Assembly: GCA_900556295.1 (NCBI GenBank)
Contig: USOK01000013.1
Span: forward strand, 1-14,420
Direction: 5' to 3'
Length of the DNA: 14,420 nt
Source of the DNA: an uncultured bacterium
GTDB lineage: Bacteria > Cyanobacteriota > Vampirovibrionia > Gastranaerophilales > Gastranaerophilaceae
Shown here one piece after another: positions 7,083 to 12,935 of the stretch. Made by a program: the position numbers and the translations under genes. Position 1 is the first letter of the stretch. Each line of letters starts with the position of its first letter. The notes below the pieces were generated by a model. It did no database searches. It was not told where the DNA came from and saw only the letters and a program-made list of their open reading frames with translations.

Positions 7083-7115
7083 AACCGACACAGTACAAAT
7101 TGTTCGTTGTCTGAG

Positions 7116-7156
7116 GAACTCCAATGTCATTAAAAAAGATATTGGAGTTCTTTTTT
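7116..7156 (+). terminator. Intrinsic terminator downstream of the SLH gene
   Basis: GAACTCCAATGTC (7116-7128) pairs with GATATTGGAGTTC (7138-7150) over 13 positions (one G-T), with a 9-base A-rich loop, followed at once by six T. GTACAAA (7093-7099) can also pair with TTTGTAC (7154-7160) outside it. It lies about 190 bases after the SLH stop and insulates the motor operon promoter. Confidence 0.9.
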
Positions 7157-7273
7157 GTACATCATTAGGGAGAAGTGAATAGATCGGAATCCGGAGTGAC
7201 ATTTCTGTTTAGTTATTGTCTTAAATGTAGTAAATTAATTTAATCACATAATAGTAACGTAGTGCAAAACCGC

Positions 7274-7302
7274 TTGCTCAAATCAACCTGTTATGATATA
7301 AT
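7274..7302 (+). promoter_or_regulatory. Strong promoter of the motor-UPF0210 operon
   Basis: TTGCTC (7274-7279), a 17-base spacer, then TGA plus TATAAT (-10 at 7297-7302): a consensus, extended -10 box. Transcription should start near 7309, leaving a leader of about 16 bases that contains the Shine-Dalgarno GGAGAG before ATG 7325. Confidence 0.8.
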
Positions 7303-7324
7303 TTCATTGAGAAACGGAGAGATT

Positions 7325-8233
7325 ATGAATTTATTACATATTTTTACGGATATTCCAATCCTGATTGTACTTTTTACATTTTTGTTTTCGCTTATTTATT
7401 GTGTGAAAAATTATTTCAATGTAAACAAAAATTTGAAAATACTTTTAGCATTTATTTCCAATTTTAAAAAGACAGATTTGAATTTTCGTTTTAAAGAAAT
7501 TGATGAATGGATGAGTGCAAATCCTTATGTATCAGGTGCTTGGTTAGAGTTCAAAAATACTCTCGTTTTTTCTGAATCAATTGCTCTTAAAGGTAAAAAT
7601 AACGATTTGACATATAAAGAAGTGTCATCAACGGTTCAGAATATTCAGACTACTGTTGATCCGTTATACTTTTTTAATGACGAAACTTTGGTTTCATCAA
7701 AATTTAACAGTAGATTTTTAGCAGCAATTCCGACCGTATTGACTGGTTTTGGTCCGTTGTTCACGTTCTTAAACATTGCGATTGCTTTCGGTAAAATCGA
7801 CTTTTCATCTCAAGAAAAAACAATTGCTTCTGTTGCAGGTTTGATGTCTTCAATGCAGACTGCCGCTCTTGTATCAGTTATTGCGGTAGGTTCTTCTCTT
7901 ATCTTCTTGTTGTTTGAAAAAATTTCTTATCAATTTTTGTGTAACAGACCACTTCTTATTTGCGAAGATTTAATGGGCAAATTGTTCAATAACATTTCTT
8001 CTGAAAAATTCTTGCTTGAACTTTTGAAAGAAACAAAAATCCAAAACAATTCTATTTCAAACTTAATTACAAGTATGCCTCAACAGTTTAAAGCTGCATT
8101 AAATTCTGGTATTGCGAGCAACCTTGTGCCTTATTTGGAAAACTTGATTTTTGGTTTGAATGAGGTTAATAAGAGTATGAAAGAGGTTGTAAAAAACAGC
8201 GGTAAGGGAGATGACGTTGATGATTTGTTTTAG
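7325..8233 (+). CDS. MotA/ExbB/ZorA-like ion-channel motor subunit
   Basis: The 302-residue membrane protein has three clear hydrophobic segments (about 8-27, 131-155 and 166-197), which is ExbB/ZorA topology rather than the four of MotA. Residues 134-157 (AIPTVLTGFGPLFTFLNIAI) and 166-182 (KTIASVAGLMSSMQTAA) resemble the two pore-lining helices of the MotA/TolQ/ExbB family, rich in small and hydroxyl residues. Between TM1 and TM2 lies a cytoplasmic domain with GAWLEFKNTLV (71-81), which recalls ZorA-type proteins. The tail after TM3 is only about 105 residues and helical; described ZorA proteins have much longer tails. The partner gene follows 12 bases downstream. A pentamer of this protein around a dimer of the partner, using proton or sodium flow, is the family expectation. 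The frame is open to GTG 7262, but that stretch contains the promoter; ATG 7325 has GGAGAG. Confidence 0.75.
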   Translation: MNLLHIFTDIPILIVLFTFLFSLIYCVKNYFNVNKNLKILLAFISNFKKTDLNFRFKEIDEWMSANPYVSGAWLEFKNTLVFSESIALKGKNNDLTYKEVSSTVQNIQTTVDPLYFFNDETLVSSKFNSRFLAAIPTVLTGFGPLFTFLNIAIAFGKIDFSSQEKTIASVAGLMSSMQTAALVSVIAVGSSLIFLLFEKISYQFLCNRPLLICEDLMGKLFNNISSEKFLLELLKETKIQNNSISNLITSMPQQFKAALNSGIASNLVPYLENLIFGLNEVNKSMKEVVKNSGKGDDVDDLF

Positions 8234-8245
8234 TGGGAGCGGTTT

Positions 8246-8950
8246 ATGGCGATAGGAATTCGAAAAAAAGCTGCAGTTGAAGGAGATAATAACATCTTCT
8301 GGACAACGATGTCTGACCTTTTGTTAGGTTTGGCAATTATTTTTATGACCTTGTTTGTTCTTGCCATGACTGGATTTACGCAACAAACTGTTCAACAAAA
8401 AAAACAACAGGTTGAAGTTAGTAAAGAGTTAATGGAAAATCTTAAAAAGGCTAATATTGAAGCTCAAGTTGATCAGATGAGCGGTGACGTTAAAATCTCT
8501 GATATGGAATTGTTTGAGCTTGGAAGTGCAAATCTTTCCCCAAAGGGTAAAGTCTATTTGAGCAAACTTGTTCCAATTTATATAAACACAATTTTTTCTA
8601 AAAAAGAGTTGGTTAATGAAATTGAAAATATTATAATCCAAGGGCACACTGACAGTCACACTTTTGCAGGAATTAAAGATCCAAACGTTGAATATATGAG
8701 AAATATGGAACTTAGTGTTGCTCGTGCAAATGCTGTTGCAAATTATGTTTTCCAAACCGATTTTGACAAACAGTATAGCCCGAAATTAAGAAAAATGCTT
8801 ATTGTTGAGGGCAGAAGTTATTCAGATCCGATTTTGGTTAACGGAAAAGAAGATTATAACAAAAGCAGACGAGTAGAGATGCGTCTGAAAGTTAAAAAAT
8901 TTGATATTACAGAAGTTTTATTCCATGGAGTGCAATCACTAGGACAATGA
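8246..8950 (+). CDS. MotB/ZorB-like OmpA-domain motor subunit
   Basis: The 234-residue protein has a short cytoplasmic N-terminus, a single TM helix at about 22-43 (SDLLLGLAIIFMTLFVLAMT), a Gln/Lys-rich linker of about 45-75 residues, and a periplasmic OmpA/MotB peptidoglycan-binding domain (about 85-217). Asp24 at the start of the helix sits where MotB carries its ion-binding Asp32. The OmpA domain shows IIIQGHTDS (129-137), LSVARANAVANYV (156-168) and NKSRRVEMRL (205-214), the motifs that bind diaminopimelate-type peptidoglycan. With the gene just upstream it forms a stator-like ion-driven unit anchored to the wall. The start has GGGAG seven bases upstream. Its TGA overlaps the next ATG (ATGA), so translation is probably coupled to the UPF0210 gene. 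The specific motor subfamily (ZorB-like versus other) is inference. Confidence 0.85.
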   Translation: MAIGIRKKAAVEGDNNIFWTTMSDLLLGLAIIFMTLFVLAMTGFTQQTVQQKKQQVEVSKELMENLKKANIEAQVDQMSGDVKISDMELFELGSANLSPKGKVYLSKLVPIYINTIFSKKELVNEIENIIIQGHTDSHTFAGIKDPNVEYMRNMELSVARANAVANYVFQTDFDKQYSPKLRKMLIVEGRSYSDPILVNGKEDYNKSRRVEMRLKVKKFDITEVLFHGVQSLGQ

Positions 8951-10308
8951 TAAAAGAAGATTTAATTTTAGAAACGATTAATATGATTAAGCTGTATAAC
9001 CTTGATATCAGAACGGTTACTATGGCGATAAGTTTGAGAGATTGTGCAGATAGCGATGTTGACGTTGTCTGTGAAAATATTTACAACAAAATTGTAAAGT
9101 ATGCTGGTAATCTCGTTGAATATGCAAATGAGTTTGAAAACGATTATTCAATCCCGATTGTTAATAAAAGGATTTCTGTTACTCCGATTTCTATTGTTGG
9201 TGAATCTTGTAAAAATCCTGATTATGTAAAAATTGCCAAGACTCTGGACAAAGCTGCAAAAGCTGTTGGTGTAAATTTTGTGGGAGGTTTTTCTGCTCTT
9301 GTAGAAAAGGGTATGACTAAGGGCGACAAACTTCTTATTGAAAGTATTCCTGAAGCTTTGGCTCAGACAGAAAGGCTTTGTTCTTCAATAAATGTTGCTT
9401 CTTCAAAGGCAGGAATTAACATGGATGCTGTTTTGAAGATGGCTGAAATTGTTAAAAAGTCAGCCGAACTTACAAAAGATAAAGATGGAATTGGCGCTGC
9501 AAAACTTGTTGTATTCTGTAATACTCCTGGAGACAATCCGTTTATGGCAGGTGCTTTTTGCGGTGTTGGAGAACCAGAATGTGCTTTGAATGTCGGAGTT
9601 TCCGGCCCTGGTGTTGTTAGGGCTGCGGTTGAGGCTTTAGGTAAAGATGAAGATTTGAGTGCACTTGCGAATAAGATTAAACAAATTGCCTACAAAATTA
9701 CTTCAACAGGAGAACTTGTTGGCAGAAAGCTTGCAAAACGTCTTGGAGTGCCGTTTGGTGTAATTGATTTGTCTTTAGCTCCGACTCCTGCAATCGGTGA
9801 TAGTGTTGCCGGAATTTTTCAGGCAATGGGCTTGGAACATGCTGGTGCTCATGGGACAACCGCTGCACTTGCAATGCTTAATGATGCAGTGAAAAAAGGT
9901 GGAATTATGGCAAGTTCTCATGTTGGCGGGTTGTCAGGTGCTTTTATTCCTGTTTCAGAAGATGCAGGTATGATTGAAGCTTCGGCGAAAGGATATTTGA
10001 CTTTTGATAAATTAGAAGCTATGACTTCTGTTTGCTCTGTAGGTTTGGATATGATTGCAATCCCCGGGGATACGCCGGCTGATACAATTGCAGGAATTAT
10101 TGCAGATGAAATGGCTATCGGTATGATTAACAAAAAAACTACTGCGGTTAGAATTATTCCTGTAGTTGGCAAATCGGTTGGTGAGAAGGTTGTTTATGGC
10201 GGATTGCTAGGTGAAGCTCCAATTATGCCGGTAAAAACTCTATCATCTACAGGCTTCGTTCGCAGAGGAGGGAGAATTCCAGCTCCTATCCATAGTTTGA
10301 ACAACTAA
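8947..10308 (+). CDS. UPF0210 (DUF711, 'PFL family') protein
   Basis: The 453-residue soluble protein matches the usual length of UPF0210, a widespread family of unknown function whose database name 'PFL family' is not a proven activity. Characteristic stretches are ISLRDCAD (28-35), FCNTPGDNPFMAG (190-202), GVSGPGVVRAA (217-227), GVIDLSLAPTPAIGDSV (261-277), SSHVGGLSGAFIPVSEDAG (313-331) and the C-terminal FVRRGGRIPAPIHS. Conserved Asp, His and Gly-rich loops look like an active site, but the substrate is unknown. In several Firmicutes it neighbours a small ACT-domain (UPF0237) gene. No such gene is here; instead it is coupled by ATGA overlap to the motor pair, an unusual context. Its stop abuts the uvrC stop with no gap and no terminator. 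Confidence 0.9.
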   Translation: MIKEDLILETINMIKLYNLDIRTVTMAISLRDCADSDVDVVCENIYNKIVKYAGNLVEYANEFENDYSIPIVNKRISVTPISIVGESCKNPDYVKIAKTLDKAAKAVGVNFVGGFSALVEKGMTKGDKLLIESIPEALAQTERLCSSINVASSKAGINMDAVLKMAEIVKKSAELTKDKDGIGAAKLVVFCNTPGDNPFMAGAFCGVGEPECALNVGVSGPGVVRAAVEALGKDEDLSALANKIKQIAYKITSTGELVGRKLAKRLGVPFGVIDLSLAPTPAIGDSVAGIFQAMGLEHAGAHGTTAALAMLNDAVKKGGIMASSHVGGLSGAFIPVSEDAGMIEASAKGYLTFDKLEAMTSVCSVGLDMIAIPGDTPADTIAGIIADEMAIGMINKKTTAVRIIPVVGKSVGEKVVYGGLLGEAPIMPVKTLSSTGFVRRGGRIPAPIHSLNN

Positions 10309-11976
10309 TTATTTTTCAGATTTTTTGACCATTGTTTTTGAGCGCAGCTTTCGGTGATAAGTTATTGCAAATCTGTGAGCTTCGTCTCTTATGCGCTGGA
10401 ACAAAAATAGTGCACTTGAGTTTCTTGGTAAAATTACAGGTTTTGATTGTTTTGGGAGAAAAACTTCTTCGTGTTTTTTGGCTAAACTTACTATATCTAT
10501 GCCTGTTATGCCGAGTTCTTCGATAATTTGCATTACACTGGAAAGTTGACCTTTGCCGCCATCAATTATGATTAAATCAGGTTTTTCCCACTTCGGTTCT
10601 CCGAGACGAGAAAGTCGCCTTGTCAAAACTTCTTTCATAGATAAAAAGTCATCCGGTTTGCCTTCGGTTGATTTCACCTTGAATCGTCGGTATTCCGAAC
10701 CTTTTTTTACTCCATTTTCAAATACAACCATTGAGGCAACTGTGTTTGTACCTTGAATATGTGAGATGTCATAGCATTCCATTCTGTGGGGGAAGTTTTT
10801 GAGTTGCAATTTTTCTGCCAAGTAAGAACCGATTTCGTTAAAATCTTCGTAAATTGATGCCATTTTTTTGATTTTTGCATTTTCAAGAAAAACTTTTGCA
10901 TTTTTGTCAGCAAGCATTTGAAGTTCTTTGCCCTGTGCGGATTTTCCGTAACTGATTTTAACTTTCTTCTGTGCAAGAATTTCTAACCATTCTTCATACA
11001 AAGCTTTTTCCCCTACTGCTTCAAGTTCATTTGATACAATTCTGTCAGGATAACCGAGCTTGAGTGTACTGTAATATTCTTTGAAGAAAGTTGCAAAAAA
11101 TTCTGTCCTGTCTTCTTCTTCAACATCATAAATAAAATCTTTTTTGTCAATGAGCCTGCCTTCTCGTATCATAAGAATTACGATTGCAAAAATTCCCTCG
11201 TCTGCCATCAGTGAAATTACATCTTCGTTTAGTTTTGTATTCTCATAGACTACTTTTTGTTTTTCAAGTGTTTTGGCTAAATCATTGTAGCTGTCGCGAA
11301 GTTTAGCGGCTTTTTCAAACTGCAAACTGTCTGAATACTTTTGCATTTGCTCTTTTAGTTGTTTCATCAACTCGGCTTGTTTGCCAGAAAGGAACAATTC
11401 TGCCTGTTTTACAAGGCTTTTATATTCTTCCGATGAAACTTTATTTTGACAAGGTGCCATACAGCGTCCAATGTGGTAATACAGGCATGGACGGTCTTTA
11501 AATTTCGGATTTTTGCATTGTTTGAGCGGAAAGATTTTTTTGAGAAAATCCAAAGTTGCATGCATTGCTCTTATATCTGTGTAAGGACCGTAATATCTCC
11601 CTTTATCTGGGTTAAGATTTTTTTTGCGCACAATTGTAATTCTTGGGAAATCCTCATCAGTTACCAAAAAATACGGATATTTTTTATCGTCCTTTAAGAG
11701 AACATTGTATTTTGGCTTATATTTTTTTATTAAGTGGCTTTCAAGAATTAATGCTTCGACTTCGGTGTTGGTTATAATGTATTCCATCCGCTCGATTTGT
11801 GAAACAAGTACGCTGACTTTTACTCTATCGTGTTTGCGGTTAAAATAGCTCATTACTCGACGTTTGAGGATTTTAGCTTTGCCAACATAAATAACCTCCC
11901 CGTCTTTGTTATAGTAAATATAACATCCAGGGAGCGACGGCAAAAGTTTAAGTGTTTGTTTTAATGCGTCATTCAT
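10309..11976 (-). CDS. uvrC: Excinuclease ABC subunit C lacking the C-terminal HhH domain
   Basis: UvrC makes the two incisions in nucleotide excision repair with UvrA and UvrB. The 555-residue product has the GIY-YIG nuclease for the 3' cut (LPGCYIYYNKDGEVIYVGKA at 15-34), a four-Cys segment (Cys154, 164, 172, 176; RPCLYYHIGRC), a UVR helix that binds UvrB (about 213-241), and the RNase H-like nuclease for the 5' cut (CYDISH with Asp403, IIDGGKGQL with Asp472, RDEAHRFA with His534). It ends at HRKLRSK plus eight residues, whereas typical UvrC continues about 50-60 residues with a tandem helix-hairpin-helix DNA-binding domain. Here the gene meets the UPF0210 stop exactly, and no HhH reading exists beyond the junction in any frame I can follow. 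No Shine-Dalgarno precedes ATG 11976; a TATAAT box ends seven bases upstream. Confidence 0.95.
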   Translation of the reverse strand: MNDALKQTLKLLPSLPGCYIYYNKDGEVIYVGKAKILKRRVMSYFNRKHDRVKVSVLVSQIERMEYIITNTEVEALILESHLIKKYKPKYNVLLKDDKKYPYFLVTDEDFPRITIVRKKNLNPDKGRYYGPYTDIRAMHATLDFLKKIFPLKQCKNPKFKDRPCLYYHIGRCMAPCQNKVSSEEYKSLVKQAELFLSGKQAELMKQLKEQMQKYSDSLQFEKAAKLRDSYNDLAKTLEKQKVVYENTKLNEDVISLMADEGIFAIVILMIREGRLIDKKDFIYDVEEEDRTEFFATFFKEYYSTLKLGYPDRIVSNELEAVGEKALYEEWLEILAQKKVKISYGKSAQGKELQMLADKNAKVFLENAKIKKMASIYEDFNEIGSYLAEKLQLKNFPHRMECYDISHIQGTNTVASMVVFENGVKKGSEYRRFKVKSTEGKPDDFLSMKEVLTRRLSRLGEPKWEKPDLIIIDGGKGQLSSVMQIIEELGITGIDIVSLAKKHEEVFLPKQSKPVILPRNSSALFLFQRIRDEAHRFAITYHRKLRSKTMVKKSEK

Positions 11977-11983
11977 TAATTTT

Positions 11984-12012
11984 ATTATAGCAAAAGATAG
12001 GTAAAAAGTGAA
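11984..12012 (-). promoter_or_regulatory. Extended -10 promoter of uvrC (leaderless candidate)
   Basis: On the minus strand: TTCACT (12012-12007), a 17-base spacer, then TGC plus a perfect TATAAT (11989-11984). The -10 box ends seven bases before the ATG at 11976. The weak -35 box is made by the heptamer repeat. Confidence 0.7.
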
Positions 12013-12042
12013 AAGTGAAACGTGAGAAGTGAAAAGACCGTA
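12001..12042 (+). repeat. Heptamer array, copy 2
   Basis: The six heptamers are GTAAAAA, GTGAAAA, GTGAAAC, GTGAGAA, GTGAAAA and GACCGTA. Bases 12007-12040 are identical to 14212-14245 and, inverted, to 1-34. The array overlaps the uvrC -35 region and is six bases from the 107-bp repeat. Confidence 0.9.
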
Positions 12043-12047
12043 TAAAA

Positions 12048-12154
12048 AGCAGCTAGGAAGCTAGGCAGCTAAGTTTTTAGAAGTCGATAAGTCGTTAAGA
12101 CGATAGGACGCTAAGTTCGTTACAAAAGAATTACAAAGTCGTCATTCTGAAAGC
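12048..12154 (-). repeat. 107-bp dispersed repeat, copy 2 (inverted)
   Basis: This is the reverse complement of 4621-4727 with three substitutions. Nine octamers can be read in frame at 12049-12120: GCAGCTAG, GAAGCTAG, GCAGCTAA, GTTTTTAG, AAGTCGAT, AAGTCGTT, AAGACGAT, AGGACGCT and AAGTTCGT. Confidence 0.9.
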
Positions 12155-12162
12155 ATAGGTGC

Positions 12163-12257
12163 TACGCACGTAGCCCTCTGCACCAATATTGGTTCATACT
12201 TCAGACACTAGTGTAAAGTTTTACGCACGTAGCCCTTTGCGACAATATTCATTCTTA
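12163..12257 (+). repeat. Two-unit direct repeat, 59-base period
   Basis: TACGCACGTAGCCCT at 12163-12177 recurs at 12222-12236. The similarity continues (TGCxxCAATATTxxTTCxTA), giving 30 of 36 matching bases. The units lie between the 107-bp repeat and a short sequence (12265-12279) that in copy 1 lies directly next to that repeat. The gap 11977-12366 has no gene. Confidence 0.75.
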
Positions 12258-12316
12258 CATCATACTTTGGAACAAGAATATTAATGCGAGTGATGAATAA
12301 TATTTTTACAAAAGAA

Positions 12317-12345
12317 TTGATTAATTTGTAAAATTCTATTATATT
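12317..12345 (+). promoter_or_regulatory. Promoter of the small exported-protein gene
   Basis: TTGATT (12317-12322), a 17-base spacer, TATATT (12340-12345). The predicted start is near 12352, a leader of about 15 bases that contains GAGA just before the ATG. Confidence 0.65.
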
Positions 12346-12366
12346 AGACATAGGAATTGAGAACTA

Positions 12367-12789
12367 ATGAAGTTGAAAAAAGGATTTACAAATATAATAT
12401 TATCTTTGATTTTGGTTGGGGCATTCGCTCTTGCTGGATTTGGGGCAGAATTGATACCCCCTTTGTGGGATGATTTTTGCCCTGATGGGCTTGAAAATGC
12501 TGAATACAAAGAAATAAAATGGTTTTGGCCGGAAGGTACAAAGTCTACTCAAGAAATTTATAATTATTGGGCGAATAGACGTAAAGAGTTTCAATCCGCT
12601 TTGTTTAAGTGCAATTTGTTGGATATTGATAACCAAGGAGAATGTTATGCCGGTTTGAAGAAACGTCAACTTTTCTTTAACGAGCAATATAAGCGTGGTA
12701 TTCAACAACAACAAATTACCCGACAAGACTGGAGAGATATTCACGAGAAGGGTTCTAGCCCTTTTATGATAAATATTTTTCAACATTAA
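12367..12789 (+). CDS. Small exported hypothetical protein
   Basis: I do not recognise a family. The 140-residue product starts with MKLKKG and a hydrophobic stretch (about 8-26, ending AGFGA), a likely signal peptide or membrane anchor. There is no lipobox cysteine. The remaining residues hold three cysteines (38, 82, 93), many aromatic residues (WDDF, EIKWFWPEG, IYNYWANRR) and a Gln-rich run (GIQQQQITRQ, 111-120). The gene has its own sigma70-type promoter and a weak Shine-Dalgarno (GAGA at 12359-12362). It is separated from pgk by about 146 bases with an AT-rich inverted repeat and the pgk promoter, so it is probably monocistronic. The Cys residues suggest an extracytoplasmic, disulfide-bearing protein; this is inference. 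Confidence 0.7.
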   Translation: MKLKKGFTNIILSLILVGAFALAGFGAELIPPLWDDFCPDGLENAEYKEIKWFWPEGTKSTQEIYNYWANRRKEFQSALFKCNLLDIDNQGECYAGLKKRQLFFNEQYKRGIQQQQITRQDWRDIHEKGSSPFMINIFQH

Positions 12790-12837
12790 TTTAAAAATTT
12801 AGGGTTGAAAAATTATGTTCCGTAAATTTTTTAATTA
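12787..12837. terminator. AT-only inverted repeat after the exported-protein gene (weak terminator candidate)
   Basis: The arms 12787-12801 and 12823-12837 pair over 9 plus 5 A-T pairs with one mismatch around a 21-base loop. The TAA stop codon is inside the left arm. It lacks G-C pairs, so termination is uncertain, though the right arm carries six T. Confidence 0.35.
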
Positions 12838-12842
12838 GTTAC

Positions 12843-12871
12843 TTGGATTAATTTCATGTTTTTTGTATGAT
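12843..12871 (+). promoter_or_regulatory. Promoter of pgk
   Basis: TTGGAT (12843-12848), a 17-base spacer, TATGAT (12866-12871). The predicted start is near 12878, giving a leader of about 58 bases. Confidence 0.75.
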
Positions 12872-12875
12872 AGTC

Positions 12876-12923
12876 TTGCGAATACATGAATGAGTTGAAA
12901 ATCTAATTTTTTTCAATTCGCAA
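12876..12923 (+). promoter_or_regulatory. 5' leader hairpin of pgk mRNA
   Basis: TTGCGAA (12876-12882) pairs with TTCGCAA (12917-12923), and TTGAAA (12895-12900) with TTTCAA (12911-12916). The two helices stack with a 12-base bulge on the left only. The structure starts at the predicted 5' end of the mRNA and its last two bases touch the AAAGGAG Shine-Dalgarno (12922-12928). It may protect the 5' end or tune translation. Confidence 0.5.
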
Positions 12924-12935
12924 AGGAGAGAAAAT

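Noticed and set aside
7262..7324. GTG 7262 start for the motor subunit
   Set aside because: It lies upstream of the consensus -35/-10 promoter at 7274-7302; ATG 7325 has its own Shine-Dalgarno.
8429..8755. 108-codon antisense frame inside the OmpA-domain gene
   Set aside because: It is a shadow of conserved OmpA motifs on the plus strand, with no start signals.
7325..8950. Calling the motor pair a complete Zorya defence system
   Set aside because: No ZorC, ZorD or ZorE gene lies in the operon or elsewhere in the window, and the ZorA-like tail is short; only a ZorAB-like core is supported.
10000..10309. Frameshift hiding the UvrC HhH domain
   Set aside because: The sequence beyond the uvrC stop is fully occupied by the conserved 3' end of UPF0210 on the other strand, and no minus-strand frame gives HhH-like sequence.
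4560..12160. Insertion sequence explaining the 107-base inverted copies
   Set aside because: No transposase-like frame lies next to either copy, and I see no terminal inverted repeats or target duplications.
12400..12786. 128-codon antisense frame over the small exported-protein gene
   Set aside because: The plus-strand gene has a promoter, a signal peptide and plausible composition; the antisense frame has none of these.
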